Below, one piece after another: positions 32,950-42,563 of a stretch of 64,000 nt of DNA. Both the position numbers and the translations under genes were made by a program. The stretch is from an uncultured Alistipes sp. (lineage in GTDB: Bacteria; Bacteroidota; Bacteroidia; Bacteroidales; Rikenellaceae), in contig CANQDE010000004.1 of assembly GCA_947591475.1 (NCBI GenBank), positions 1-64,000 of the forward strand, read 5' to 3'. How positions within the stretch are numbered: the first letter of the stretch is position 1; each line of letters starts with the position of its first letter. Under the pieces are notes generated by a model. That model searched no databases. It saw only the letters and a program-made list of their open reading frames with translations, and was not told where the DNA came from.

Positions 32950-33612
32950 ATGGAAGTAAAAATTGCCGAGGATTGGAAGGAGTTGTTGGCTCCGGAGTTC
33001 GAAAAACCCTATTTCGAGACGCTCGTGCGTTTCGTCCGTGAGGAGTACGCCACGCGGCGAATCTATCCGCGCGGCAGCAACATTTTCAGGGCTTTCGACA
33101 AGTGTCCGTTCGACGCATTGAAGGTCGTCATCATCGGACAGGACCCGTATCATGGCCACGGACAGGCCAACGGCCTCTGCTTCTCGGTCGGCGACGGGGT
33201 GCCGTTTCCACCCTCGTTGCAGAACATCTTTCAAGAGGTGCACGACGATACCGGTACGCCGATTCCTCCGACGGGCAACCTCGACCGATGGGCCGAGCAG
33301 GGCGTGCTGCTGTTGAACGCTGTGTTGACCGTGCGGGCTCACGAAGCTGCTTCGCATGCCGGACACGGCTGGGAGACCTTCACCGATGCCGTCGTGCGGG
33401 CTATCGCCGAACGGAAAGAGGGCATCGTCTACATGTTGTGGGGCTCGTATGCCCAGCGCAAGGGAGCCATTGCCGATCCGCGTCGTAACTGCATTCTGAA
33501 AGCCGTTCACCCTTCGCCGCTCTCGGTTTATCGCGGATTCTTCGGGTGCCGCCACTTCTCGCAGGCCAACGACTATCTCCGCAGTGTCGGCAAAGAGCCG
33601 ATCGTGTGGTGA
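32950..33612 (+). CDS. ung: Uracil-DNA glycosylase
   Basis: A 220-residue family 1 UDG that removes uracil from DNA. The water-activating motif is VVIIGQDPYHGHGQANGLCF (about 58-77), the uracil-binding Asn is in GVLLLNAVLTVR, and the minor-groove loop is HPSPLSVYRGFFGCRHFS (about 187-204). Length matches E. coli Ung. An R1 repeat hairpin begins three bases after the stop codon. Confidence 0.97.
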   Translation: MEVKIAEDWKELLAPEFEKPYFETLVRFVREEYATRRIYPRGSNIFRAFDKCPFDALKVVIIGQDPYHGHGQANGLCFSVGDGVPFPPSLQNIFQEVHDDTGTPIPPTGNLDRWAEQGVLLLNAVLTVRAHEAASHAGHGWETFTDAVVRAIAERKEGIVYMLWGSYAQRKGAIADPRRNCILKAVHPSPLSVYRGFFGCRHFSQANDYLRSVGKEPIVW

Positions 33613-33730
33613 TGCCGCTTTTGAAAGCGGTTCCCGATGCAGTGAGGTGTTTCAGCGCTTTCCAAGGCTTTCTTCGCTGCCGACCGTTTATCCTAAAAAC
33701 AGAGCGGCCGATTCGTTCCAGTTCATAAAA
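33613..33730 (+). repeat. R1 repeat, complete copy, ung to efp
   Basis: Hairpin CCGCTTTTGAAAGCGG (33615-33630), TTCCCGATGCAGTGAGG, TTTCTTCGCTGCCGACCG, and the tail CGTTCCAGTTCATAAAAAA. It spans exactly from the ung stop to the R5 promoter cassette of efp. Confidence 0.8.
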
Positions 33731-33816
33731 AATTCGTATCTTTGACTTCGTCGAAGATACTCCGCCTCGGCAAAATCAAATAAATTTGTTTTGCTCTCGG
33801 CTTATTTGTATCTTTG
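33731..33816 (+). repeat. R5 tandem-promoter cassette, copy 2 (efp promoters)
   Basis: TATCTTTG at 33737-33744 and 33809-33816, 72 bases apart (73 in copy 1), with shared CGTCGAAGATACT, GCCTCGGCAA, CAAATAAATTTG and CTCGGCTT. TTG at 33786-33788 gives a 20-bp spacer for the second box. Confidence 0.75.
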
Positions 33817-33849
33817 GAGCTGCGAATAACTAAATAACATTGCGATATT

Positions 33850-34437
33850 ATGACTATTACTGCTGCTGACATCAAAATCGGCATGTGCATCGAAATGGAC
33901 GGCAAGACCTTTTTGGTCGTCGATTTCCAGCACTGCAAACCGGGCAAAGGCCCCGCATTCGTCCGTTCGAAGTTGAAGAACCTCGAAAACGGCCGCGTTC
34001 TCGAAAACACCTTCTCGTCGGTGAGCCAGAAGATCGAACAGGTGCGCGTAGAGCGCCGCCCCTATCAGTTCACCTACGAGGACGACCTCGGTGCGCACTT
34101 CATGCACACGGAGACCTTCGAGGAGATCAACATCGACAAGAACCTCATCAACAACTACGACCTCATTACCGATGGTCAGGTGGTCGAGGTGATGTTCCAC
34201 ACCGAGAAGGAGACCGTTCTGTCGGCCGAACTTCCGTCGATCGTCGACATGGAGGTGATCTACACCGAGCCGGGCATCAAGGGCGATACGGCGTCGACCA
34301 ACTCGCTGAAACCCGCTACGGTCAACTCGGCAACGGCCAAGGACGGTGCGACGATTCGCGTACCGCTGTTCATCAACACGGGCGACAAAATTCGCGTCGA
34401 CACCCGCACCCGCGAATACTACGAGCGAATTAAGTAA
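33850..34437 (+). CDS. efp: Elongation factor P
   Basis: A 195-residue EF-P with three beta-barrel domains. It relieves ribosome stalling at polyproline stretches. Domain I holds QHCKPGKGPAFVRSKLKNL (about 27-45), where the loop tip carries the Lys that is modified or functions unmodified. The C-terminal signature is TIRVPLFINTGDKIRVDTRT with EYYERIK at the end. Two tandem promoters (R5) lie upstream, in keeping with high expression. An R1 copy follows the stop. Confidence 0.96.
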   Translation: MTITAADIKIGMCIEMDGKTFLVVDFQHCKPGKGPAFVRSKLKNLENGRVLENTFSSVSQKIEQVRVERRPYQFTYEDDLGAHFMHTETFEEINIDKNLINNYDLITDGQVVEVMFHTEKETVLSAELPSIVDMEVIYTEPGIKGDTASTNSLKPATVNSATAKDGATIRVPLFINTGDKIRVDTRTREYYERIK

Positions 34438-34439
34438 AA

Positions 34440-34587
34440 GCGGGGCGGCCCGTTTGAACGGGCTTCCCGATGTGCCGCTTTTGGAAGCGGTTCCCTATGC
34501 GAACGAGCGTTGTTGAGCTTTTTAACGACATCTTCGCTGCCGACCGCTTTCCCCAAAAAGGTGTGATTCGTACCAGTTAATAAAAAA
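34440..34587 (+). repeat. R1 repeats after efp
   Basis: A first hairpin CCCGTTTGAACGGG (about 34450) with TTCCCGATGTG and a second CCGCTTTTGGAAGCGG (about 34475) with TTCCCTATGCG, followed by ATCTTCGCTGCCGACCG and the tail CGTACCAGTTAATAAAAAA. Confidence 0.75.
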
Positions 34588-34621
34588 CTCCCGTACCATT
34601 CGAAAGGTGCGGGAGTTTTTT
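34582..34621. terminator. Bidirectional terminator between efp and DUF4252 gene
   Basis: AAAAAACTCCCG-TACC / GGTG-CGGGAGTTTTTT around ATTCGAAA, with A/T runs on both sides, between convergent genes. Its left arm merges with the R1 tail. Confidence 0.88.
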
Positions 34622-34647
34622 GTTGGTCGCATTCGGAAGGCCCCTTG

Positions 34648-35121
34648 TCAAGGCCGGATGGAGGCGATGCGGCCCACTTCGTGCACGTCGAACGATCCGA
34701 AGATATGCACGACCGCCGTTTCCTCCTCGCTGTGCGTAATCACAACCAACTCTTTGTTGGGAGTCAGTTTCGATTCGCCCAGATAGACCTGGGTGGCTCG
34801 GCCGTCTGCGCTGGTCGAGGTGAGCCGCTCGAAATGTTTGCTCGCCTTGACGATCCGTTCGGCATGAGCGGCCAACCCGATTTCGTCGGTCGTCGTCAGC
34901 ACGCGGATGAAGACGATTTCGTCGAGCAGGCGGGCCAGTTCGTCGTCGCCCCGTTGTGCCGCCTGTGTGCTCATCATGTGCATCATTTTGCGCTCGAATG
35001 CGACGGTCGTAACGCCTTCGGTTGCGCCGTAGCGGTCGAAAAGTGCTTCCAATGCCGAGCTCTGTGCCCTCGACAACATTGGCAGCAGCATGAACAATCC
35101 TATGATAATCAAACGTTTCAT
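34648..35121 (-). CDS. DUF4252 domain-containing protein
   Basis: A 157-residue exported protein with an N-terminal signal (MKRLIIIGLFMLLPMLSRAQ), likely cut near SRAQ-S. The rest resembles DUF4252, a Bacteroidetes family of unknown function usually found with ECF sigma/anti-sigma gene pairs. The final IASIRP follows the EETAVVHIFGSFDVHEV strand. It is the last gene of the sigma-anti-sigma-barrel-DUF4252 operon; the barrel gene lies 27 bases upstream. Confidence 0.8.
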   Translation of the reverse strand: MKRLIIIGLFMLLPMLSRAQSSALEALFDRYGATEGVTTVAFERKMMHMMSTQAAQRGDDELARLLDEIVFIRVLTTTDEIGLAAHAERIVKASKHFERLTSTSADGRATQVYLGESKLTPNKELVVITHSEEETAVVHIFGSFDVHEVGRIASIRP

Positions 35122-35148
35122 CGTAATTTCGTTTTTAATACCGGATCA

Positions 35149-36048
35149 TTAGAAATTGAGCGTAACGCCATAAGAGAGGGTCTGCGCCTGCAGGCCGGAC
35201 GACGACTTGAAGAGCGACGTCGGCGTGTACCGCACGAAAATGCCGATGTGCCGGTAGCCGACCGAGGCTCCGACGCCGAAACGGAACGTCGTGAATCCCG
35301 ACAGATCGGTTTTCTCCTTGGGCTTTTTGGTGATGGCGCAGCCGTTCATCAGAAAATCGTAGTGGGTCGACAGACCGAGATGGAGTTTTTTGATCGGTGT
35401 CCACTTGTAGCGCAGGACGAGCCCGAGATTCGTGTAGCGGAGTTTCGATTTTTTGGCGGGTTCGTCGAGCGCGACCGGTGCGAGCAGCTGCCCGTCGTTC
35501 CGCACGGTGAGGGCCGGATTCGTCAGTCGGATGTTATCTACGGAGTAGTTCATGCCTAATTGGAGATGGGAGCGGCCTTTCCGATCGAGGCGCATCCAGA
35601 TGCCGATGGGCGTGAATCCGAAGTGGAACGAGCTGCCGAGCGTTTGGTCGAGGAAATCGGGCAGGGCCTCGTTGGGATGGTCGTAGGTTACGCCCGTAAG
35701 CGCGGTGAATCCGAGTTCGATGTCGCTGCAGAAAGTCAGATAGAAGCGACTGTTTTTCAGCTCTTCCCAGGCTTCCGATTCGTAGGAGCGGCCCAACTTC
35801 AAGCCCAATCCGTTTACCTCTAATAATAGGCTGCCCTTTTCTCCGGCTTCGTGCAGCTGCACCGTTTCGCTGCCCGACGGGTCGATCCGGCGCAGGGTGT
35901 CGATGTTTTTTTCGTCGGTGCGGATGACGGAGGCCGCAGTCGGTTGTCCGGTTGGGTCGGGCGTGTCGATGTAAATTTGGGCGCGGGCGGCGGCGCTGAA
36001 CAGAACGGCCGCTGCAAAGACCAATGAATAAGAAACAAGGCTTTTCAT
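35149..36048 (-). CDS. Outer-membrane beta-barrel (porin-like) protein
   Basis: A 299-residue exported protein: signal peptide MKSLVSYSLVFAAAVLFSAA followed by RAQ, then alternating amphipathic strands (for example HLQLGMNYSVDNIRL, YTNLGLVLRYKW, FRFGVGASVGYRHIGIFVRY) and a C-terminal strand ending ...SYGVTLNF, with the aromatic terminal residue expected for BAM-assembled barrels. The exact cargo is unknown. Its place behind a sigma/anti-sigma pair suggests that the ECF sigma controls it. Confidence 0.75.
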   Translation of the reverse strand: MKSLVSYSLVFAAAVLFSAAARAQIYIDTPDPTGQPTAASVIRTDEKNIDTLRRIDPSGSETVQLHEAGEKGSLLLEVNGLGLKLGRSYESEAWEELKNSRFYLTFCSDIELGFTALTGVTYDHPNEALPDFLDQTLGSSFHFGFTPIGIWMRLDRKGRSHLQLGMNYSVDNIRLTNPALTVRNDGQLLAPVALDEPAKKSKLRYTNLGLVLRYKWTPIKKLHLGLSTHYDFLMNGCAITKKPKEKTDLSGFTTFRFGVGASVGYRHIGIFVRYTPTSLFKSSSGLQAQTLSYGVTLNF

Positions 36049-36065
36049 TCGATTGCGATTTTTGT

Positions 36066-36506
36066 TTATTTTTCCAATAGTTGATCCAGCACCCGATCGG
36101 GGAGTTCGAGGGCCGCGAGCGAGTTCAGACAGTCGGTGGCGGCGAGGGCCGTCTCCTTGTCGTAGACGGCTACGCCGTCAATGTAGCAGTAGGGTGTGCG
36201 GAGTTGCAGCCCCAGAATGATGCCGATGGCTACGGCGGCGGCAACGGCAGCTGACCTCCATACGATGCGCAGGACGGGCCGGTGTTTCGAGTGGTGCGCG
36301 GGGGCGGGCATCCGTTCGTCGGACAACGCTCGAAAACCCGCGAACAGCAGCGCGTCGATGTCGCGGTCGTCTTTTGTGGGATTCAGCCCTTGGGACGGAC
36401 GGTCGTCGTTTGCGAACCGTTCGCGGAGGATTGCCTCCTCGGCGTCGGTCGTCTCGCCGGTGTACCAGCGTGCCAACAGGGCTTCGATTTTTTCATTTCG
36501 TTCCAT
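36066..36506 (-). CDS. Putative anti-sigma factor
   Basis: A 146-residue single-pass membrane protein: cytoplasmic N-terminus with LLARWYTGETTDAEEAILRE (about 9-28), the sequence style of Bacteroidetes anti-sigma N-termini, a transmembrane helix AAVAAAVAIGIILGLQL (about 88-105), and a short external tail with two Cys. It overlaps the sigma gene by 14 bases, a typical coupled pair. No zinc motif is seen. The function is inferred from position. Confidence 0.65.
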   Translation of the reverse strand: MERNEKIEALLARWYTGETTDAEEAILRERFANDDRPSQGLNPTKDDRDIDALLFAGFRALSDERMPAPAHHSKHRPVLRIVWRSAAVAAAVAIGIILGLQLRTPYCYIDGVAVYDKETALAATDCLNSLAALELPDRVLDQLLEK

Positions 36507-36999
36507 GATTCATCAGTTTTTCGACCTCCGTGCGCAAGCGGCAACGTGCGCGGGAGAGTATTACGCGGACTTGAGCTTCGTCGGTCGCGAACATCGCGGC
36601 GATCTCTTTGGTGGCGAATCCCTCGATCTCCTTCAGATGGAGCGCTTCGCGCTGTCGGTGCGGTAGCTTGGCCATGGCCCGTCGCACCAATTCGCGAACC
36701 TCCCATCGTTCGATGGAATCCGTTGCCGTCGGCTCCGTGAGGACGGCGAGAGCGTCGGCCCGTCGAGCACCGGCCTGCCGTTGCCGCAACAGGTCGTAAC
36801 AACGATTCCGCACGGCCGTCATCGCGAACGACCGCATGTCGCGACAATCGGTCATTCGTTCGGCCCTCCGCAACAGCTGGGCTACGACGTCGGCGACGGC
36901 ATCCTCGGCCTCGTCCCGCCGCAGGAGAAGCGTGCGGGCGAACCGAAACATCGGGTCGCGCAAGGCGATGATCTGTCGAGTGAGCTCTTGTTCGGTCAT
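36493..36999 (-). CDS. ECF-type RNA polymerase sigma factor
   Basis: A 168-residue sigma-70 family factor with region 2 (DPMFRFARTLLLRRDEAEDAVADVVAQL, about 11-40) and region 4 helix-turn-helix (LPHRQREALHLKEIEGFATKE and IAAMFATDEAQVRVILSRARCRLR). The start MTEQELTRQ at 36999 matches the usual N-terminus; upstream in-frame codons lie in the structured leader. Downstream genes are its likely anti-sigma, a barrel and DUF4252. Confidence 0.9.
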   Translation of the reverse strand: MTEQELTRQIIALRDPMFRFARTLLLRRDEAEDAVADVVAQLLRRAERMTDCRDMRSFAMTAVRNRCYDLLRQRQAGARRADALAVLTEPTATDSIERWEVRELVRRAMAKLPHRQREALHLKEIEGFATKEIAAMFATDEAQVRVILSRARCRLRTEVEKLMNHGTK

Positions 37000-37034
37000 G
37001 ACATGGATAAGACGTACCAACCCTCCAATTCGCA

Positions 37035-37229
37035 ACAAAAAAGGTCGGAATCTCACGACTCTGACCTTCTTTTCAAGGGGAACCACCCCCTCTTTTGAGG
37101 CTGACCGGAGGTCTTCGACCCGTAAACGAGCACCGTTTGCCGGATTATAGCAGCGGGAAGAACCCCGTTGCAACCTGCCGATCTCCTCAACCAACCTAAA
37201 ACTACTAACCTAAATGAACCTTAAAACTT
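37035..37229 (-). promoter_or_regulatory. Structured leader with terminator, upstream of sigma gene
   Basis: A promoter on the minus strand (-7 TATCTTTG, 37243-37236; TTG at 37266-37264; 20-bp spacer) starts a leader about 230 nt ahead of the sigma ATG. The leader has stems CGGGGTTCTTCCCG, GGTCGAAGACC, CCTCAAAAGAGG and GGGGTGGTTCCCC. It then shows AAGGTC/GACCTT with a U run (37068-37037), a probable intrinsic terminator. It could be an attenuator or a separate RNA of about 190 nt with partial read-through. Confidence 0.55.
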
Positions 37230-37235
37230 CACCGG

Positions 37236-37266
37236 CAAAGATAAGGCCTTTTTTTGAGTTATGCAA
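37236..37266 (-). promoter_or_regulatory. Promoter of the ECF sigma operon
   Basis: TTG, a 20-bp spacer, then TATCTTTG on the minus strand. Confidence 0.8.
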
Positions 37267-37392
37267 ATTTTTTATGAATATTTTAATAAATTTAATGAAA
37301 TAGCTCGGACGGCCTTCGTCGCCAAATCCCTTAATAGCGGCACGAACGCTTTGTAAACGTGCGGAATCGGATAAAAATTCGGGAAAATATAA

Positions 37393-37400
37393 TATATTTG
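37393..37400 (+). promoter_or_regulatory. Probable promoter of the moxR operon (TATATTTG)
   Basis: TATATTTG in an AT-rich stretch, giving a leader of about 205 nt. The leader contains three degenerate copies of the GTACCAGTTAATAA motif (37524, 37573 and 37593), the last abutting the moxR start codon. Confidence 0.55.
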
Positions 37401-37611
37401 CATGTTTTTCGTTCGGAAGAGAAAAGAGGGTTGCCTCGGTGCTTTTTCGAATGGATGCGGCGCGAAGCCGAAGGCCCGCTGCTGCACCTGCGAATAGAAG
37501 GAAAAAACGATAAACCGTGTGATTCGTACCTATTAATTGGGGGCCCTTGTCGGTTAAAAAGGGGCGGGGTTCCGTGCCAGTTAATGAGAATCCGTACCAG
37601 TTCATAAAAAA

Positions 37612-38609
<998 letters not shown>

Positions 38610-38610
<1 letters not shown>

Positions 38611-39500
38611 TGATCGAGTCCGAGAACGATATTCTGAAGCGCGTCCGCAAGATCGAGATCAAGACCCGAGGTCTGTCGAACGAAATCTTCGCCGGACGGT
38701 ACCACACGGCGTTTCGCGGTCGCGGCATGTCGTTTTCCGAAGTGCGGGAGTACCGCGCCGGCGACGACGTGCGCGACATCGACTGGAACGTTACGGCCCG
38801 TTCGAACAAGCCCCATATCAAGGTCTACGAGGAGGAGCGCGAACTGACCATGATGCTGCTGGTCGACGTTTCGGGTTCGCGGATGTTCGGCACGACCGAC
38901 CGGCTGAAAAAGAACATCATCACCGAAATCGCCGCCGTGCTGGCCTTTTCCGCCGCGCAGAACAACGACAAGGTGGGGTGCATCTTCTTTTCCGACCGCA
39001 TCGAAAAGTTCATCCCGCCGAAGAAGGGCCGCAGCCACATTTTGATGATTATCCGCGAGTTGATCGGCTTCCGGCCGCAGTCGTCCGGAACACGACTTTC
39101 GGAGCCCGTACGGTTTCTGACCAACGTCAACAAAAAGCGGTGTACGACCTTCATCCTGTCGGATTTTTTAGACGATCCGGCCGATCGCACGGCGTGGGAC
39201 GATGCGCTGAAAATCGCCCGTGGACGGCATGATCTGGTCGGTATCCGCGTCTATGACCCGCGCGAAACGGAGTTGCCGGATGTGGGTATCGTTGCGTTGC
39301 AGGATGCTGAGAGCGGCCGCAAGGTGTGGCTCGACACCTCGTCGCGGGCCGTGCGACAGCATTATGCCGAGGCGTGGGAGCGTCGCAGCGCCGCAATCGA
39401 CGAGACGTTGCGGCATCATCGCATCGACACGGCGTGCATCGCGACCGACGGCGATTATGTAACCGAACTCATCAAACTCTTCAAACAACGTGTTTATTAA
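38610..39500 (+). CDS. DUF58 domain protein (VWA-like)
   Basis: A 296-residue cytoplasmic protein with the DUF58 core VREYRAGDDVRDIDWNVTAR (about 50-69) and a VWA-like fold with a MIDAS-type LLVDVSGSRMFG (about 87-98). Such proteins are MoxR partners. The ATG at 38610 is chosen; a TTG three bases upstream is possible. The Bat-type neighbour genes support a role in envelope stress or aerotolerance. Confidence 0.9.
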
Positions 39501-39506
39501 GGGGGA

Positions 39507-40547
39507 ATGCTGCGTATGTCGGAGTTTTTTAGTAAGAGGAGGATATTGCGAAGCGGATGGCTGGCGCGCTGTGCGGTGATTGTCGTCGCATGGGGCGGGC
39601 TGTGGAACACAGCATCGGCCCAGTCGCGGACGCCGGTCGTAACGGCCCGCATCGAACCCGACAGCATCGGCATCGGCGACCGTTTCGACTACATCATCGA
39701 GGTGGAGAAAGACCAAGTGCAGGTCGTGCAGTTTTCGGTCTATGAGGCCGACGATACCAAAATCGAATTGGTCGAGGATGTCCCCGTCGATACCCTTTTG
39801 CGGGAGGGCCGCCGGCAGAAATTGCGCAAACGTTATCGGTTGGCCGCTTTTGAGGAGGGCCGTTACAACATGGGCCTCGCGCAGGTGCTCTATGCCGACA
39901 AAAACATCGTCGATACGTTGTACAGCACGGGCGATTCGCTGCGGTTGGAGGTCGGAACTTTCCAGATCGATTCCACGTCGCAGTCGATTTACGACATCAA
40001 GCCGCAGAAGACGCTGCCGTTCCGGTTCGGCGAAATCAGCGGCTACCTCACATGGGCGCTCGTGATTTTGTTGCTGCTCGGGGTCGGCATCTATGCGTTG
40101 GTGCGGTGGCTGCGGGCCCGCGGCAAGCACCTCGGCGATCTGTTCCGTCCGGCACCGCCCCAACCGCCTCACGTGGTGGCCATTCGGGCGCTGGAAGCCC
40201 TTCATCACCAAAAACTCTGGCAGAACAATCGCCACAAACAATACTATTCGGGCTTGACCGACATTCTGCGTACCTACATTTCGGGCCGCTGGGGCATCGG
40301 GGCGATGGAGATGACGACCGACGAAATCGTGGCGGCGATGCGCGACATCGAACTGCCCGACAAGGCGGCCTTGGATTTGGTCGCTATTCTTCGCGACGGC
40401 GACTTGGTAAAATTCGCCAAGGATACGCCCGATGCCGAACAGAACGAGGCCGATTATCTGAAAACCTACTACTTCGTCGAGGAGACGAAACCGGCCGAGG
40501 AGGTCGAAGCGGCCGATCCCGACGAGGAGTTGAAAATGCAAAACTGA
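39507..40547 (+). CDS. DUF4381-like membrane protein of Bat operon
   Basis: A 346-residue protein with an N-terminal signal sequence (CAVIVVAWGGLWNTASAQ), an extracytoplasmic beta-rich domain (about 40-165; RIEPDSIGIGDRFDYIIEVE), a transmembrane helix WALVILLLLGVGIYALVRWL (about 180-199), and a cytoplasmic part of about 140 residues with HHQKLWQNNRHKQYYSGLTD. This layout matches the small BatD-related/DUF4381-like protein between DUF58 and BatA genes in Bacteroidetes. Its function is unknown, probably scaffold or partner of BatA/BatB. Confidence 0.7.
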   Translation: MLRMSEFFSKRRILRSGWLARCAVIVVAWGGLWNTASAQSRTPVVTARIEPDSIGIGDRFDYIIEVEKDQVQVVQFSVYEADDTKIELVEDVPVDTLLREGRRQKLRKRYRLAAFEEGRYNMGLAQVLYADKNIVDTLYSTGDSLRLEVGTFQIDSTSQSIYDIKPQKTLPFRFGEISGYLTWALVILLLLGVGIYALVRWLRARGKHLGDLFRPAPPQPPHVVAIRALEALHHQKLWQNNRHKQYYSGLTDILRTYISGRWGIGAMEMTTDEIVAAMRDIELPDKAALDLVAILRDGDLVKFAKDTPDAEQNEADYLKTYYFVEETKPAEEVEAADPDEELKMQN

Positions 40548-40554
40548 CACACTC

Positions 40555-41334
40555 ATGCACCGATTTTTTTATATATTGGTTTTCGCCTTGTGTGCGGGGG
40601 TGGGCGGAACGGTATCGGCTCAGCGGATGCCCGAACGGTCGGCTGTGCGTAGCGGCAACCGGCAGTTCAACAAGGGAAATTACGAGGAGAGCATCGAACG
40701 CTACGGAAAGGCGTTGGAACTTGCGCCCGGGTTGTTCGAGGCGACCTATGACCTCGGCAATGCCCTCTACAAAGCCGAACGTTACGACCAAGCGGAACAG
40801 ACGATGCGACAGGCGGCGGCCGATACGCTGCGAACCGAGAAGGAGCGCGCCGAAGCGTTCTATAATCTGGGCAATGCGCAGTTCCGGCAGAAGAAGTACA
40901 AGGAGGCGCTCGAAAGTTACAAACAGTCGCTGCGGCTCGATCCGTCGGACATGGAGACGAAGTACAATTACGCCTATACCAAGAAGTTGCTGGACGACCA
41001 GCAGAACGGTGGAGGCGGGCAGGATCAGCAGCAGAACCAAGACCAGCAAAATCAACAGAATCAGCAGAATAACGAAAATTCGGATAAGCAGGAGAATCCG
41101 GACGACGGTCAGCAGAATCCGGACGAGCAGCAGAACGATTCGCAGCAGCAGCCGTCCGAGCCGCAACAGGGCGACGATGACGAACGGCAGGGCGAACCGC
41201 AGCCGGTTCCGGCGGGTATTTCCGAACAGGAGCAGGAACAGATGCTCGACGCCATTCAGGCACAGGAAGACCGGACGCAGGAAAAGTTGAAGGAGAAACG
41301 GGGCGTGGTCGTTCGCGGCGGCAAGAACTGGTAG
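40555..41334 (+). CDS. TPR protein, BatC-like
   Basis: A 259-residue protein: signal sequence (ILVFALCAGVGGTVSAQ), then TPR repeats (for example GNRQFNKGNYEESIERYGKA, DLGNALYKAERYDQAEQ and NLGNAQFRQKKYKEALESYK), then a low-complexity region of about 75 residues very rich in Gln, Asn and Asp, and a charged C-terminus. This is the usual BatC architecture (TPR plus disordered tail). It is normally found after batB; here it lies before batA, separated from it by an R2 element. Confidence 0.78.
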   Translation: MHRFFYILVFALCAGVGGTVSAQRMPERSAVRSGNRQFNKGNYEESIERYGKALELAPGLFEATYDLGNALYKAERYDQAEQTMRQAAADTLRTEKERAEAFYNLGNAQFRQKKYKEALESYKQSLRLDPSDMETKYNYAYTKKLLDDQQNGGGGQDQQQNQDQQNQQNQQNNENSDKQENPDDGQQNPDEQQNDSQQQPSEPQQGDDDERQGEPQPVPAGISEQEQEQMLDAIQAQEDRTQEKLKEKRGVVVRGGKNW

Positions 41335-41410
41335 CCAGTCGCGCGCGTCGGTCGGAATCCGGAAAAGGAAAATTTTGGGACGGTTTCGAAATGCGCCGGA
41401 TACTTCTGAT

Positions 41411-41474
41411 CGAAGCCCCCGCCAAGGCGGGGGTTTAGGGGTGGGTCAAATCTGCAAACGCGGCTTTGCCGCGA
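41411..41474 (+). repeat. R2 REP-like element, copy 3
   Basis: CCCCCGCCAAGGCGGGGG, TTTAGGGGTGGGTCAAATC, then CGCGGCTTTGCCGCG. It lies inside the Bat cluster, between the TPR gene and batA. Confidence 0.8.
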
Positions 41475-41562
41475 GTACAGCGACCGTCGGCAAGGTAACT
41501 CCATTCACTAACTTGATTCGGTGTAAAGTTGTATATAGTATAGATAATTGCTTAATAAAAAT

Positions 41563-42549
41563 ATGAGTTTCGCATCGCCTCATTATTTGTGGTTGTTCGT
41601 TGCATTGCCGTTGCTCGTCGCCTACTATGTTTGGCAGACGCGGCGGGGCGGCGCTTCGATCCGGATTTCGTCGGTCGACGGGGCTGTGGGCGCTCCGAAA
41701 ACCGTGCGTTATTGGTTGCGGCATGTGCCATTCGCGTTGCGCATCGTGGCGTTGGGGTTATTGATTGCGGCATTGGCCCGTCCGCAGGGCATCGAGGAGA
41801 ACGCGCGCACGAACACCGAGGGCATCGACATCGTGTTGGCCATCGACGTTTCGGGCTCGATGCTGGCCCGCGATTTCAAACCCGATCGAATCACGGCCGC
41901 CAAGGAGGTGGCCGGCGACTTCATTGCCGACCGTGTGGGCGACCGGCTCGGGTTGGTCGTCTTTGCGGGCGAAGCCTTTACGCAAAGCCCGTTGACCACC
42001 GACCAAGGGACGCTCCAGACGTTGCTGGGCCGCATCCGCAGCGGCCTGATCGAGGACGGTACGGCCATCGGCAACGGATTGGCTACGGCCATCAACCGGT
42101 TGCGCGAAAGCGAGGCCAAATCGAAGGTCATCATCCTGCTGACCGACGGTGTGAACAATCGCGGCGAAATCGCCCCGCTGACAGCGGCCGAAATCGCACG
42201 GGCTCAGGGCATTCGCGTCTATACCATCGGCGTCGGCACGCAGGGGATGGCTCCCTATCCGGCGGTCGACATGTTCGGCAACATGACCTTCGTGCAGCAA
42301 CAGGTCGAAATCGACGAAAAGACGTTGAGCGAGATCGCCGGACTGACCGGCGGCAAGTATTTCCGTGCTACGGACAAGGCCAAGTTGGAGGCGATCTACG
42401 ATGAAATCAACCAACTGGAAAAGAGCAAAATCGAGGTCTTTTCCCACATAACCCATCACGAGCTTTATTTGGCGTGGGTGCTGGCGGCGATGGCACTGCT
42501 GCTCGTAGAATTCCTCCTGACGCACCTCGTTCTGAAACGTATTCCGTAA
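41563..42549 (+). CDS. batA: VWA domain membrane protein BatA
   Basis: A 328-residue protein with two N-terminal hydrophobic segments (about 8-25 and 50-70), a VWA domain with MIDAS motif LAIDVSGSMLARDF (about 88-101), later MIDAS elements (FAGEAFTQSPLT and LLTDGVNN), and a C-terminal transmembrane helix (LAWVLAAMALLLVEFLLTHL). Matches BatA of the Bacteroides aerotolerance locus. The start at 41563 (after TTAATAAAAAT) is preferred over a TTG 15 bases upstream. batB follows after 14 bases. Confidence 0.92.
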   Translation: MSFASPHYLWLFVALPLLVAYYVWQTRRGGASIRISSVDGAVGAPKTVRYWLRHVPFALRIVALGLLIAALARPQGIEENARTNTEGIDIVLAIDVSGSMLARDFKPDRITAAKEVAGDFIADRVGDRLGLVVFAGEAFTQSPLTTDQGTLQTLLGRIRSGLIEDGTAIGNGLATAINRLRESEAKSKVIILLTDGVNNRGEIAPLTAAEIARAQGIRVYTIGVGTQGMAPYPAVDMFGNMTFVQQQVEIDEKTLSEIAGLTGGKYFRATDKAKLEAIYDEINQLEKSKIEVFSHITHHELYLAWVLAAMALLLVEFLLTHLVLKRIP

Positions 42550-42563
42550 AATCGTAAAAAGCC

